Assembly: GCA_047967505.1 (NCBI GenBank)
Contig: CM106540.1
Length of the DNA stretch: 64,000 nt
From: Dipteris shenzhenensis
Taxonomy: Eukaryota; Polypodiophyta; Polypodiopsida; Gleicheniales
Reading direction: 5' to 3' (one strand)
Both the position numbers and the translations under genes were made by a program. Under the pieces are notes generated by a model. The model made no database searches, was not told where the DNA came from, and worked only from the letters and a program-made list of their open reading frames with translations. Shown in pieces: positions 9,481 to 20,575 of the stretch (positions are counted from its first letter, which is position 1; each line of letters starts with the position of its first letter).

Positions 9481-12400
9481 GAAAGGTATCGAGTTACTTA
9501 GAAAACCTTGTTAGATAGTAACATCGATAATACCATCACAAAAAGCATTGAAAGTTGCTCCCATTGAAAACTTTAATGGGAAAGGTTTACTTCTTTGGTG
9601 GGGCATATTTTGCAGATTCCCTTCCTCTCTTGGAACTTTGGGCCTTGCCCACCTACCCCTCTCCACCTCTAGATTATGTGAGCTAGTTCTCATTTTGGAG
9701 ATCAACTGCCATTTTAAAATCGATATGTCTTCCTCAAAGCATTTTCGCATTTCACACCTATCCATTGGATTATTTTCCTCTTCATAAAATTGCATTTTTG
9801 GCCCCAAGTTTTGCTATAGTTTCTGTATCATGCTATGCATCAATAACTCCCTAATTTTGCATGCACCTTCTGGTATATCTGCATCTGTCATGTTTTTTAA
9901 TCTCCCGATTGAGGACAGTTTTTATCACTACACAAATCAAAAATTTGACCTCTTGTTCAATGAAAAGGCAAAGCAAGTGCCTCATTTACAAGATCGAGTG
10001 GCACGCAGTGGTGGACCACCAAATTGCTGCACTTGCAAATCCCATGGCCCACACTTTGCCAAGCCTACTACGCTTAGCTATTGCATTTGGTCGAGCATCT
10101 ACTCCCCACCACCATGAGGTAGGCCACATCCATGTGGACAAACCCAAGCACCTCAAACACAAGTTTGGCCAACATGGATTGTGGACCCTATGTCCTCAAA
10201 GTCATTCAATAGTGGAAGTATGAGTGGAACCTTACCCTGACTTAGTAGCAATGGGCATTGATGTTGCATACCCTAGCCCTCCACTCTCCACTCTCCCTCC
10301 CGTGAATTGCTTGCTCCATATATTCTTAGTTCTTTGCAATCAGTGGTGGTGGACCCTTATCCAATGGACTAGATATCAGAGTAGTCAACCACTTTTGCAA
10401 ACATAATGAACACTCTCTCCCATGCAAGATCTATGGACTACAATCTTGCTAGATGAAGAACACTCTCAGCACTTGGAAGCTATAGCAAAAAAATGGGCGG
10501 GAAAGCTAGTCAAAATTACCATCAATAAATGCCATAATACTGCCAGCATAAAGAGAATAGTGCCCAATAGAGTAGTTGGTCTACTTTTTCATTCAAGGTG
10601 GCTCATAAAGAGCCTTCAAGTGTCTTTTTTTTTTTTCAAAAGGTGTTTCAATGTGGGCCCATATCAAAGGTTGTTGCAACGGTAATATTGACGCTTAGGT
10701 TATTTTTAATATATTTTAAGAAGTACATATTAGTATACGTGAAAATGCACTCTAAGGGTGTCAAGCATGAAAAATCCATCTAACCTCCACATACAAAGTT
10801 TCATCTTTGACTAAACCTTATTAAGCCATCTTAAAAGTTTGTCCTATAAGAATTTTGGTGCATAATAATGTAATATGATGTGAGCACCCAAGGGTACTCA
10901 GTGACTTTGACCTCCATCCTACCTTATTGATGTACCTAATAAGCTATTCTCAAGTTATTTTCAACTGGATTGCTTGGAAATAGTATGGTGGTATGTTATT
11001 CAAGTTGCACCATGGAAGAAATGTGCCTTTGAAGATGAGGATGTCAAGAAGAGATGTAAAATGTCATGATAGATGGCATGGAACCAAGTACTTCAAATGC
11101 TCCTCCCCTGCCTCATGAGCTAGTGGATGTACAACCTATGAAACATATTGGTAGTTTAATATCTTTGGATCATTTCTCAGATCTAATGGTGTGGGATCTA
11201 GTCTTTGACATGGAGGACATAGATATTTTAGCACATGATGAACATGATCGTGTTGATGTCTTATTAGAGGATCATCTAGAAGATTCATCTAATGATTCAT
11301 ACAATTGACTATCTAGCACAAGTTTGTTATGCTACACTTGTCTTTCAAGAATTCATGCATTCATGGATTATAGTATAGTTTAGATCTAGCTGGTTGTATA
11401 TTAAAGGTTTTACATACAAAATCCATGCAATAGACTATGGGAAATCATAATGTAAATTTTCAAAAGAGAGGCATGAAAATTTTTTGCAGAGTTTCAATAA
11501 GTTTATCTTAGAATAAGCATTATCAATTATTATCTCTATGATTGTTTTGATGCTCATATTGATGCTTGTTCTAGCAGTTGTATCAACACTTATATCGATG
11601 CCCATCAACTTCATTAATAATTGTCAATACAAAGCATTGAAAAAGAACCCTAGTTGTTTTCTTTAATACTCAATTTATAATATTTGAATATGTGTTGGTT
11701 TCGAATTGGATAAATTTTCTAGTGAGTAACTGTTGCAATTAACTTGAATGTTAAGGCTCATATTATTGATGAGAGAGAATGTGTGTTAATCAAATAACCC
11801 TGGAAAAAAATCTTGAAGAGGTTGTAAGTCTTGGGAGAAACTCATAAACTTGGTAGTAGATCCAATCATTACTAACTAACTCATGAGAAATAGAATCTCT
11901 AGAATTCTCAAAATGTTGAATGTGGTTGCATAAATCTAATCTGCTAGAGCTTCCCACTATGAGTCTCATATGAGCAAAAGTCCAAACAAGGATTCCAAAA
12001 TAAAAAAGGGTATTATAGTAAATCACCCCTTGTGGGTTTAGTTATATGAGACAACGAGTTCAATAAGTCTCAAAGGAACAAATGTGTGGTAGCTTCTCAA
12101 TAGTCTACAATAAAGTCCAACTCAAGTAGCATGCATGCTGGATGCTTTTACAATTTTTTTAAAAACATTCATGATAGTGCAAGAATCTTTACTCTTAGTA
12201 CATGATATATGCTATGATTTTCATTCAATGCTTTTGTGCATAGGCAATTAATATATGGTCTTAAAAAGTATCAAGCCCTGTCTAAATATTTTCTCTCTTT
12301 CACTATATTTTCTACCTCTCATCAATCATGCAAACTTGTACTATGCCTTGAAGCTTATTTCAGCTCCCTTCCACATTTTGCAAAGTCCATAATGATGTCC

Positions 12401-13580
12401 CACATGTTTATGGAAACCGGTGTTGATAGGTGGAGATATCATCAAGGCTTGTTATTGACTCATTGCAAAATTAGTACCATCTAGCTTTCTTGAATGAAAG
12501 GATTGGTGTATGGGCCCTCACTAGCATTGAGTGGTGAGGTAATAGGGCATTGTGGGTCATAATTCCTTCTTGTGATAAATTCTACCTTCTCTTGTGAAAA
12601 TACACTAAGCAAGACTGCACGATATCGTATCTCTAAATAATCTTTTTTTTTAATTCATTGGATGTTTTCATTTATCTAAGGTTGCACGAGTTCTTTTGCC
12701 AGTTTGTGTCAAATGCTCATGACTCACAAGGTCATATCATCCTTCTGGTGTTTTGCTTATATGAGGGATAACATTTTATAGATTTGATTAGAATATGTCT
12801 TAGTCCATTTTTCATAGTTTCTAGGTTTTCTTGAATGGATAACATTTGAGTGTAATGGAGAATGTTTGAGTTGGGTAGTGTCATGTTTCTCTTGCCTGAT
12901 TAGGTATGTTTCTTTTGTGTTGTCCTTAGAGTTTGTCATGTTTCTTGATTTCTTGTTTTATAGAAGTGCTTATTTTGTTTGAGTTCTTTGTTTCTTAGGA
13001 TCTACATGGTGGTATTATTGGGCTCAAAAGGTAGTCACTTTTTAGCTTGTTAAGGCATTGGGTCATCCTCTTCTTAGGGTTATGTTTCTTTAAGTTTTTG
13101 GAGGATAGGTTAGCATTCAAAGTTTGGTTTGTCTCTCTTTTTTCAAGTTGTAGGACGGCTTGGTCTTTATGCTCTTGGGTCATTTATCAATTTTGGCCTT
13201 TTTATTCTTTTGCTTTACTAGAATGTCATTTGTTCTTTGTCAATTTGGTTGATTTGTATATTTATAGTCTCTTATCGTTTTTCTTCGTTCCTTAATTTTC
13301 AAAAGTTAAATTACTTACTTTAGTTTAGCTTCTTTTTAGTTTTGAAAAATGTAATAGTGGCCGAGCAATTAGGTGCCAAAGTTTTGTTCTAATGATTTAA
13401 GTAGTCTGGCTATGTATAGTTCTAATTTTGTGAGTTTCTCATTTGCTCTAGGTTTCATCACTTAAATTCTCCTCTCTACTTAAAGCGGCCATCCTCTTGA
13501 GATCTTTTAACTAGATTTGTTTTCCCTCTAACTCTAGATTTGTTTAACTAGATTTGGTTTCCCTCTAATTGAGAACACTA
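9481..13580. other. Long stretch without recognised genes
   Basis: AT-rich sequence. Several ORFs of 60-120 codons exist, for example 9,830-10,223, 10,422-10,685 and an acidic frame at 11,066-11,308, but none shows a domain I recognise. The region 12,990-13,330 is T-rich on the plus strand. No terminal repeats were found. Confidence 0.4.
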
Positions 13581-13584
13581 CAAG

Positions 13585-13588
<4 letters not shown>

Positions 13589-13680
<92 letters not shown>
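13589..13680 (+). repeat. (TG)n microsatellite
   Basis: A perfect TG dinucleotide array of about 46 units. It creates Cys-Val open frames that are artefacts. It is the longest perfect microsatellite in the window. Confidence 0.97.
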
Positions 13681-13682
<2 letters not shown>

Positions 13683-13689
13683 CTCTCTA

Positions 13690-14560
13690 CAGCTTTAGCC
13701 TTGGCCTCCCATACTTTGGCTTCTCCTATATTTTCTTACAAGCTCTACATTTATTGTACTTCTTTCTTTGTTAATGAAATGGTAGGTGCTTGTATTGCAA
13801 GAAATACATTGGCTTTTCTATTCTTGATTGATATTTTAGAATGAAAGTAGTGATCTAGGTAGTGATCTTTTATGTTTCTTTTTTGCAGGTGCATTTAACG
13901 TATTTGCCTTCTACACCAGAGGATGTCAATTCAGGGACACTAACACATCTGACTTGTTGAGAACAAGTGGTAAACACTCTCAAAGAATATGGGGCTATGA
14001 AGAAAGAAAGCATCGACTGAAAGCAAGGATGAAGCAAGCTATTGTAGATCACGCTACTATTGAAATTGACATGGACAAGAGACGAAAGATAGCGAAATGG
14101 ACTCGATAGCTAGAAAGAATATATCTTTGAACAAATCATTTCTCATCCTGTGTCAAGGATTTGCACAATGCAATGATGAGCTTCAATTGTGCAAGGAGCA
14201 ATTGTAGGACCAAAATACCATAAATTTAACATGACAAAAGCCTCGAAGCTTTTGGGTGTCCATAGAAGGAATTTTTACCCTGTAAAATCTTGTTTGTTGG
14301 TTAAAGATCATTAAATTTTGTTGCTATCCATGTATTAAAGACAACAACAATGATGTAGCAGCATTACACAAGATATTGTCTTTGCATTTTGGACTCAAGA
14401 AACAAGGGTGTCTCCTAATAAGAAAGATGTATGTCGAAAGAGGTTAGGCAAAAAAAGCTACATGAAGCATCCTATCCATCTTCTCAAGGAACCTCAGGTC
14501 AGTGCACTCACTGCTTTGTAGCTTTCATGGGACTACAATGACAAATCATTGGTAAAGCAA
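13690..14560. other. No recognised gene
   Basis: No supported reading frame or structural feature was found between the TG array and the 205-bp tandem duplication. Confidence 0.4.
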
Positions 14561-14565
14561 TGTCA

Positions 14566-14997
14566 AAGCACATGCAAATAAAAAACAAAGCAGTCATAAA
14601 TAGAAAGCAGTGCCAAAGCATTGAAAAAGCAATCACATTCCACACACTAGGGAATCAAAGAGCACATACAAAGTAGGCACAATGCAGTGGCATGTCACAA
14701 AGCAATTAGAAAGCAGTGCTATAGCAGTCTCATGCAGAGTCAAAGCATCCATTGATCAAAGCATTGCCAAAGCACATGCAAAGTACAAGCAAAGCAGTCA
14801 CAAATAAAAGTGGTGCTAAAACATTGAAAAAGTAGTAGTGCCAAAGCGTTGTCAAAGTAGTCACATTCCACATACTAGGGAGTCACAAAGCACATACAAA
14901 GCAAGCACAATGGAGTGGCATGTCACAAAGTAGGTAGAAAGCAGTGCTGTAGCAATCTCTTGCAGAGTCAAAGTAGCCATTGATCATAAAGTGGTCA
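14566..14997. repeat. Tandem duplication, unit about 205 bp, CAAAGCA-rich
   Basis: Two diverged copies. The first starts near ACATGCAAATAAAAAACAAA (about 14,570) and the second near ACATGCAAAGTACAAGCAAA (about 14,774). Both pass through CACATTCCACA.ACTAGGGA, GTGGCATGTCACAAAG and TTGCAGAGTC-like or ATGCAGAGTC-like sequence, and end at CCATTGATCA. The short motif CAAAGCA/AAAGCAGT recurs throughout and extends to about 15,040. Confidence 0.75.
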
Positions 14998-15381
14998 TGC
15001 AGTGACAAATGCAGTCCCAAAGCAGACATACAAAGTCCGTTGTGTGAAAGCTTGTTGTATAATTCTTAACAGCAGAGTAAAACAAGGAGTGAGGCATACA
15101 TACTAGTTGGTAACCCTAATACCATATATTTTATTATAGCGGGGATTTTTTTCGAGTAGCCGACCGACCTGCAATGTGATTCTTCTAGACACAAGTTCGT
15201 TGCTGGATACACAAAAATACAAACCACAAGCATACACACAACAACGAATATGAATACCCAACTGAATGGATGCCAACACACAAGCCACCTCCAAGCACTC
15301 TTGCAAATGTGCTAAGAGAGTGCTTATTAAGCACATGCTTTTAAGCACAAAAGGTGTAAACATGCATACACCCAAAGAGAG

Positions 15382-15408
15382 CGAGAGAGAGAGAGAGAGA
15401 GAGAGAGT
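15382..15408 (+). repeat. (GA)n microsatellite
   Basis: Uninterrupted GA dinucleotide run. Confidence 0.95.
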
Positions 15409-15582
15409 ATGAATAACTAGATGGGATTGATAAATAAAAAATAAAGAAAAAAATCATAAGACTCTGTGTGTGTGTTTTGTTATGGATAAATTTGACCAAG
15501 GTAAAAGGCATAAATATGTGTGTGCGCTTGTATATGTGGCAATAGTATAATAAAATATGGTGTGCATAGGGCCCAGGGTTGA

Positions 15583-15911
15583 GGTGGCAGGGCATGACCA
15601 TGTGCCACCCTTCCATGTAAGAGGACCCATAGGTGTGTTATACATAATCCATGGTAGTAATATTATAAAATGTTAAGGTGGCATGGTTCCTCCATGTGCC
15701 ACCCCTCCACCTAGGCAGTCCCATGCCTGAATTTGGTGAGACATGGCCTAAGGACCATGGGAGAAGTAATATAAAATAGGTGGAGATGGATATTATATTG
15801 GATTATTCCCTCCATATAGGATAGGCCCATGTGGGGGGGGTGTAGATAGTCCAAGAATGCAAGTTAAATAATGGGGAAAGTCGGATGAGGTGGCAAGATT
15901 CCTTGTGCCAA
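15583..15911. repeat. Three GGTGGCA...TGCCACC hairpins
   Basis: Short inverted repeats at 15,583-15,609, 15,677-15,703 and 15,889-15,911 (the last imperfect), each followed by CCTCCA or TTCCA. They are spaced about 94 and 212 bp apart, so they look like a degenerate repeat whose unit carries a stem-loop. Confidence 0.55.
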
Positions 15912-16540
15912 CCCTCCACTTGTCCTCCTAGATGTTTGAACATATTATAAAATTGACAAGAAACCAAGGGAGTATCTTAGACTTGGGATATGGGGCTTGA
16001 TTTATGTATAAAAATGAGGCAAAGGGTTGGTGCACACAATTGAGAGTACGTACCCACCTAGCCCACATGGGAGATTCCTCCACACACACCATGCATGTGG
16101 GAGGATGCATTTATTGGGAGAGACCCCCTCTCTTGGTTATAAAAGAAGGGGGCTATTTCTTGATGGGACATGCTCATTCTTGTAAAGCCACCATGTTAGT
16201 ACTTTGATTTCCCGCATCCTTCCTGTTAAATAAAGCATGACTCTCTTCCCTTGATGTCTCCATCTCTACATTCCACCTCCCATCATGTACATGCTCCTCT
16301 TCCCCCTCTCCCTTTCCTCTTGTGCCATAGTCTCCCTCTTCATTCCCTCCCCTCTTAATCCCTTTTCCCCACCCATGTTAACACTTCTCCCCTCAAGTTC
16401 CCTTTCCCCCATGGCCCTCGGGTGTTGCCATGCCTAGCATTTAGCCTCATGCCTTGATTTCTTTTCTAGTTAATAAAATTGGTGTGGCTGCTGGCATTTT
16501 AATATCCAGGTATGAGGATCATGCCACCTTCAACAACTTG
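15912..16540. other. No recognised gene
   Basis: Only short uninformative ORFs; the composition becomes C/T-rich toward 16,300. Nothing supported. Confidence 0.4.
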
Positions 16541-16549
16541 GTAGTTCTC

Positions 16550-17240
16550 TTGTGCAAATTCTCTCTTCCCACGTCCTTTCCTCTCTCCTCTCCCCTCTCT
16601 CTCTCCTCTCTCCTCTCTCTTTTACTAAAAAAACTTTTTCTCTCTTTAGATTCCCTCCCCCCCTCTCTCCTCTCCCCTCTCCCCACTCTGTCACTTGCAC
16701 TCTTTCTCTGTCCCTCACCTCCTACCTCCCACTCTTTGCCTTGCATCACGTCGTCGCCCTGCCATCGGGCATTTGTGCTATCGCCTCGCCATCCATGCAT
16801 CGTGCTCGGGCGTTGTGCCCCGTTGCCTCACCATTTGTGTCGCATCTGCCACATCGTCACCAATCCTGCTGCTGTCATTGCTTCCACCACTGCCTATGCC
16901 ACTACCACCTACACTTGCCATTGAGCATCGCCCCATGCCTATGCCACCTATGCCTGCTGTCGCTATCTGTGCATTGCCTACACAGTGCTGTCTATCTTGC
17001 TGCCACCGCCAACTGTGCCTGTTGCTTGCGCCTATGTGCCGTCGTCGTTGATCCCGCTGCTACCTCTACTCGTGCTACCACCTCGGCACTCTATGCTCCA
17101 TGTTTTCCTGCCTTGCTATCCACTCCTCCATCGCACTTTTCGCCCACCGCCACCTCACTGCCTCCTCCTCCTTGCTTTGCATCCTACATTCTCTATGGCA
17201 ACAAAACTTCCGAGGGCCGTATCTTTTTGTTGAGGTGGAA
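16550..17240 (+). repeat. Pyrimidine-rich low-complexity tract
   Basis: CT-rich sequence (16,560-16,730) grading into a GCC/TGC/CAC-rich region to about 17,200. The 246-codon frame at 16,552-17,292 and its overlapping frames are all Ser/Leu/Pro/Cys/His-rich, without a domain. I interpret the tract as low-complexity DNA with accidental open frames. Confidence 0.55.
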
Positions 17241-17773
17241 TTTCTCGGTGCCGCAAAAAGGAGAAGTGTTCAATTCTCCGGGCTCTTCATGATTGGCTAG
17301 TCAGAATCAGACAATATTCCTCCTAAGCAGAGAAGACATGTGAAAAGTGAGTGTCTTCTAGAGAATTCTCTCAAGCGGCCGACAAAATGCCAGAATCTAG
17401 TTGTTCATCTAACTTTGTCCCTTTGAAGATCAAGAAGAAAAGAGTGTTCAAGAAAAAGGTCAAGGTCCAAGAAAAGCCAAGGAGCTATTACTATGATTAC
17501 GCTAAGGAGCTAGGGTTCTCCAAATTCTTATGTAATAACATGCATTTATATGGTTGAGATGTTCCTTTCTCGGAACCCGTTTGTTCCTAATCAACCTTTT
17601 GTTCCGCATCATGAACTTCATGTGGTAATTTTGTTTGGACACAAAGTGAATTTTTAATTAAAAATGGTGAGCTTGTTTGGGCCAGAATGCCTTGCTGAGG
17701 TTTTGGCATCCCCTCATCCACTCATCCTCCCAATCCTAGATTATCGGGAGACTTGGGATGTATGTGTCTTGGT

Positions 17774-18180
17774 GCTCATATGACGTTAGCTTGGGTCTTA
17801 CACTTTGATGGTGCTTATAGACCTTCGACAAAAGCCGTGGGGGTAGGAGTGACCTTAACTTCACCCAACGGAGAAACATTTTTATATGGTAGCCCCGTGG
17901 CAGCAGATAGTTGCAATCAGGCCGAATACTCTGCACTCAATTTTGGCTTGCAAAAAGCCAAAGAACATCAAATCACTTAGCTAGAGGTACGAGGTGACTC
18001 ACAACTGGTATGGCAACAAGTGAGCAGTGTGGAAAGTTACAAGTGAAGCCTTGATAGGCCACCATCAACAGGCTACTCAGCTTTGTCAAAACTTTGAAGA
18101 GATTCAAGTGAAGCATATTCCAAGAACTCAAAATAGCATCACCAACTCACTAGCACGAGCATCCTGTGAATGAAAAGGAG
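17774..18180 (+). pseudogene. RNase H-like domain of a Ty3/gypsy-type retrotransposon, broken
   Basis: RNase H removes the RNA strand of RNA-DNA hybrids during reverse transcription. Visible motifs are the first Asp in LHFDGAYRPSTKAVGVG, the Glu in NQAEYSALNFGL and the second Asp in LEVRGDSQLV. A final KHIPRTQNSITNSLARAS block follows, in which the usual last Asp appears to be Asn. A TAG interrupts the frame near 17,978 and a frameshift occurs before the last block. The style is that of the extra (archaeal-like) RNase H known in Tat/Ogre-type elements, where it normally follows RT-RNase H. Here it lies in front of gag. The upstream lysine-rich ORF at 17,351-17,557 may belong to the same element but carries no domain. 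Confidence 0.65.
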
Positions 18181-18578
18181 ATACCTCTTCAAAGGAACGG
18201 AAATGCCGAACCTCACCCTGCTAGAAGAAATCTCATGGAGACTACAAGAGCTTGAGGATTTGGAAGGTGATGTGCAAGCCTTGCATCTTATTACCATGGT
18301 AATGGCTTTCCTCTTTGCTTTGATAAACAACTTGATGCGACGCCGTACCCCCAATCTTCCACAATGATGTCAGCTATAAAAGTTGTTTATGAACTCTCCT
18401 TCGCCCCATCAACTCTTCCTGTACGGAATATCGCACCACTCCCAATACTCCATTTCCAGCTTACATTTGCTTTCTAGAAGTCTCATCCCCGCACTTCCAT
18501 TTTAAAATTCCACTCTCTATTGTCAATACATAATCTTGTATTTCTATTGTATTCTTTGATCCCTCCTCTTTTCCAAGC

Positions 18579-19392
18579 ATGGCTGACATTCTTGTGTTCT
18601 GTGGTCGGGTTGAAGAAAATCCAAACGAGTATCTTATGGCCTTCAAGCACCGTTGTGTTTCTCTAAACTTTCTTACTGAAGATAGATGGTTATTGGTTCT
18701 TCCCACATTTCTAGAGGGTTTGGCTCAAGTGTGGTATGAGAAACAGGCCAAAGATAATCGCCAAAGTTGGCTAAGGTTGATAGCAGCTATGATCGAGTAT
18801 TTCGGCAAAGAAGAGGAGCCGAAGAATGTGTACCTATAGGTGGCAAACCTGAAGCAGTCAGAAGGTGAGATGGCGCATCGATATGTAGATCGAGCGACCG
18901 TGCTCTTGGACCATTTAATTGCCACGTAGGAGGACAATGCCGGATTTCAAGCTGGAATGACTCAGCATGTGCTGGGCTACCTTGTAGTAGGAACAAGTGA
19001 TGAATTCTGCCTCAAGCCTAAATGGGAGAATCCAGAGACCATGGTGCAAGCACAAGAGATTGCTCAAAAGTTTAACAAAGTTCACTCTGACCCTACTTTA
19101 AAGAAGATGGTTGTCCCTCTGCAACCCCCTCAATTCTTGCAACAACAACTTGGGGGGTCCAACTCAGGGGCATACCCCCACCCTCCATTAGGGATGTATC
19201 CACCGCCTCCACCTGAAATGTATGATCCTCCCTTAGATGCTTATCCTCAACAAGGTGTATATCCTCACCCTCCACCTGGAAGATTTCCCTAGCCTCGCCC
19301 ACGAGCCCCCCTCCTTCCTACTCCCCCGGCGCCTCCTGCTAAAGAACCCGGAGTCAATGACCTTGCCAAGGCCCTAAATGATCTTCGGCTTG
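18579..19392 (+). pseudogene. Retrotransposon Gag-like protein, interrupted
   Basis: The protein begins MADILVFCGRVEENPNEYL and resembles the plant retrotransposon Gag domain, including a SWLRLIAAMIEYFG helix region. Gag forms the capsid-like particle and packages RNA. In-frame stops occur near 18,837 (TAG) and 18,928 (TAG). The frame continues through QAQEIAQKFNKVH into a proline/tyrosine-rich segment with repeated YPHPP and MYPPPPPEMYD motifs (about 19,170-19,290). It then stops again and reaches a KALNDLRLEKV segment that abuts RT sequence. No CCHC zinc knuckle is visible; it may lie in the deleted part. Confidence 0.65.
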
Positions 19393-20507
19393 AGAAGGTA
19401 AGTGGTCATGAGATGTACACTTTCTACGATGGTTACTCCAAGTTTTATCAAATCAGAATTGCAAAGGAGGATGCACTTAAAACCACATTTGCCACACCCT
19501 GGGGGACGTTTGCATTCAAAGTGATGCCATTTGGCCTCGCCAATGCTCCTGCTACCTTTCAAAGATTTATGCAGATAGTCTTTGCTCCTTATTTGGGGGT
19601 CTTCTTGGAGGTGTTTTTAGATGATTTTTGTATATTCTCGGCATGTAAGGAGCATGTCATGAAGGTTAGGTTGGCCTTCCAAAGAGTCAATGATGCGAAT
19701 GGTAGTCTCAACCTTGATAAATGCACCATTGGAGCCACTCAAGGGAGGTTACTGGGACATATTGTCTCATCCGAGGGTGTCAAGCTTGACCTCGAGAAGG
19801 TAGAAGCTATCCTCAAGCTCTCCCCACCAACAACCAAACATCAGGTATGTTCATTTGTTAATCTAGCAAGATATTATCGCCGCTTCATTGATCAATATGC
19901 TGCTTTGACGCGACCCATGACTACGCTATTAAAAGATGGGATTGATTTCTCTTGGGATGAGGATTGTGATCATGGGTTTGTACAAATCAAGAGTGCTCTA
20001 GCTTTAGAATCCATTCTATGCAATCCTGATTGGTCAAAGACTTTCTATATCAATCCTGGGTTTGGTGAGCACACTCTGGTGGGTATTCTTCTCTAGCAAG
20101 GGGAGGATCGGTTCATGTATCCCATTCGATTTGCTTCTCGACAATTGCTCCAAACTTAACGAGGCTACTTTAAGGCTGACAAGCATGCCTTGTCTCTGGT
20201 GTTTTGCATTGAGAAATTTAAGCATTATGTGGCTGGAAAGTCCTTCATTATAATCTCTAGCAATGGTCTTGCGAAGCAGGTTCTTCAATCACCAAATCCC
20301 ATGGGTCGGTTGGCCAAATGGTCGGCAATTCTACAAGAATTTGATTTTTCTTTCAAAATTGTAAAAGGGGGTTGTTCCAACTTGAAGAATGCTTTGATTT
20401 ATTTAGAGGAGTGCCTTAATGTAACCCTTGTAGCGGCCATAGAAGTTGGGGATCTATGGTATGGTGGTATCTATAGGTTTCTGACCGCTTTCTCCTTTCC
20501 TCCATAA
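19393..20507 (+). pseudogene. Ty3/gypsy reverse transcriptase-RNase H, truncated
   Basis: The open frame to 20,096 carries the RT core: MYTFYDGYSKFYQIRI, MPFGLANAPATFQRFM and the catalytic FLDDFCIFS box (xxDD), then GHIVSSEGVKLD and the ARYYRRFI connection region. RNase H follows in another frame (PIRFASRQLL, about 20,115-20,150), then FKHYVAGKSFIIISS and EFDFSFKIVKGG. The normal RNase H start, with its first catalytic Asp, appears as INPGFGE rather than a D-containing motif. Stops and a frameshift lie near 20,096 and 20,157. The N-terminal fingers of RT are missing. Family assignment is secure; activity is not expected. Confidence 0.85.
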
Positions 20508-20575
20508 AGTACTATAGCTATGAGGGAGTCGATGGCCATGGAACCTTTCAAGTTGAATGGCATCTTGCTGGTGAT

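Larger units (their letters stand above)
18579..20507 (+). mobile_element. Ty3/gypsy retrotransposon remnant (gag joined to RT-RNase H)
   Basis: This remnant combines gag and pol pieces of an LTR retrotransposon. Protease and the N-terminal part of reverse transcriptase are missing: the gag frame runs into the RT at about 19,390. Integrase is not visible downstream, where an unrelated coding block starts. No LTR pair, primer site or polypurine tract was identified, so the copy is fragmentary and non-autonomous. Several in-frame stops are present. Confidence 0.8.

Noticed and set aside
13569-13844. Cys-Val repeat ORF
   Set aside because: Translation of the (TG)n array; no start context or domain.
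16552-17292. 246-codon ORF, one of the longest in the window
   Set aside because: Ser/Leu/Cys/His/Pro-rich low-complexity text in CT- and GCC-rich DNA, with equally open overlapping frames and no motif.
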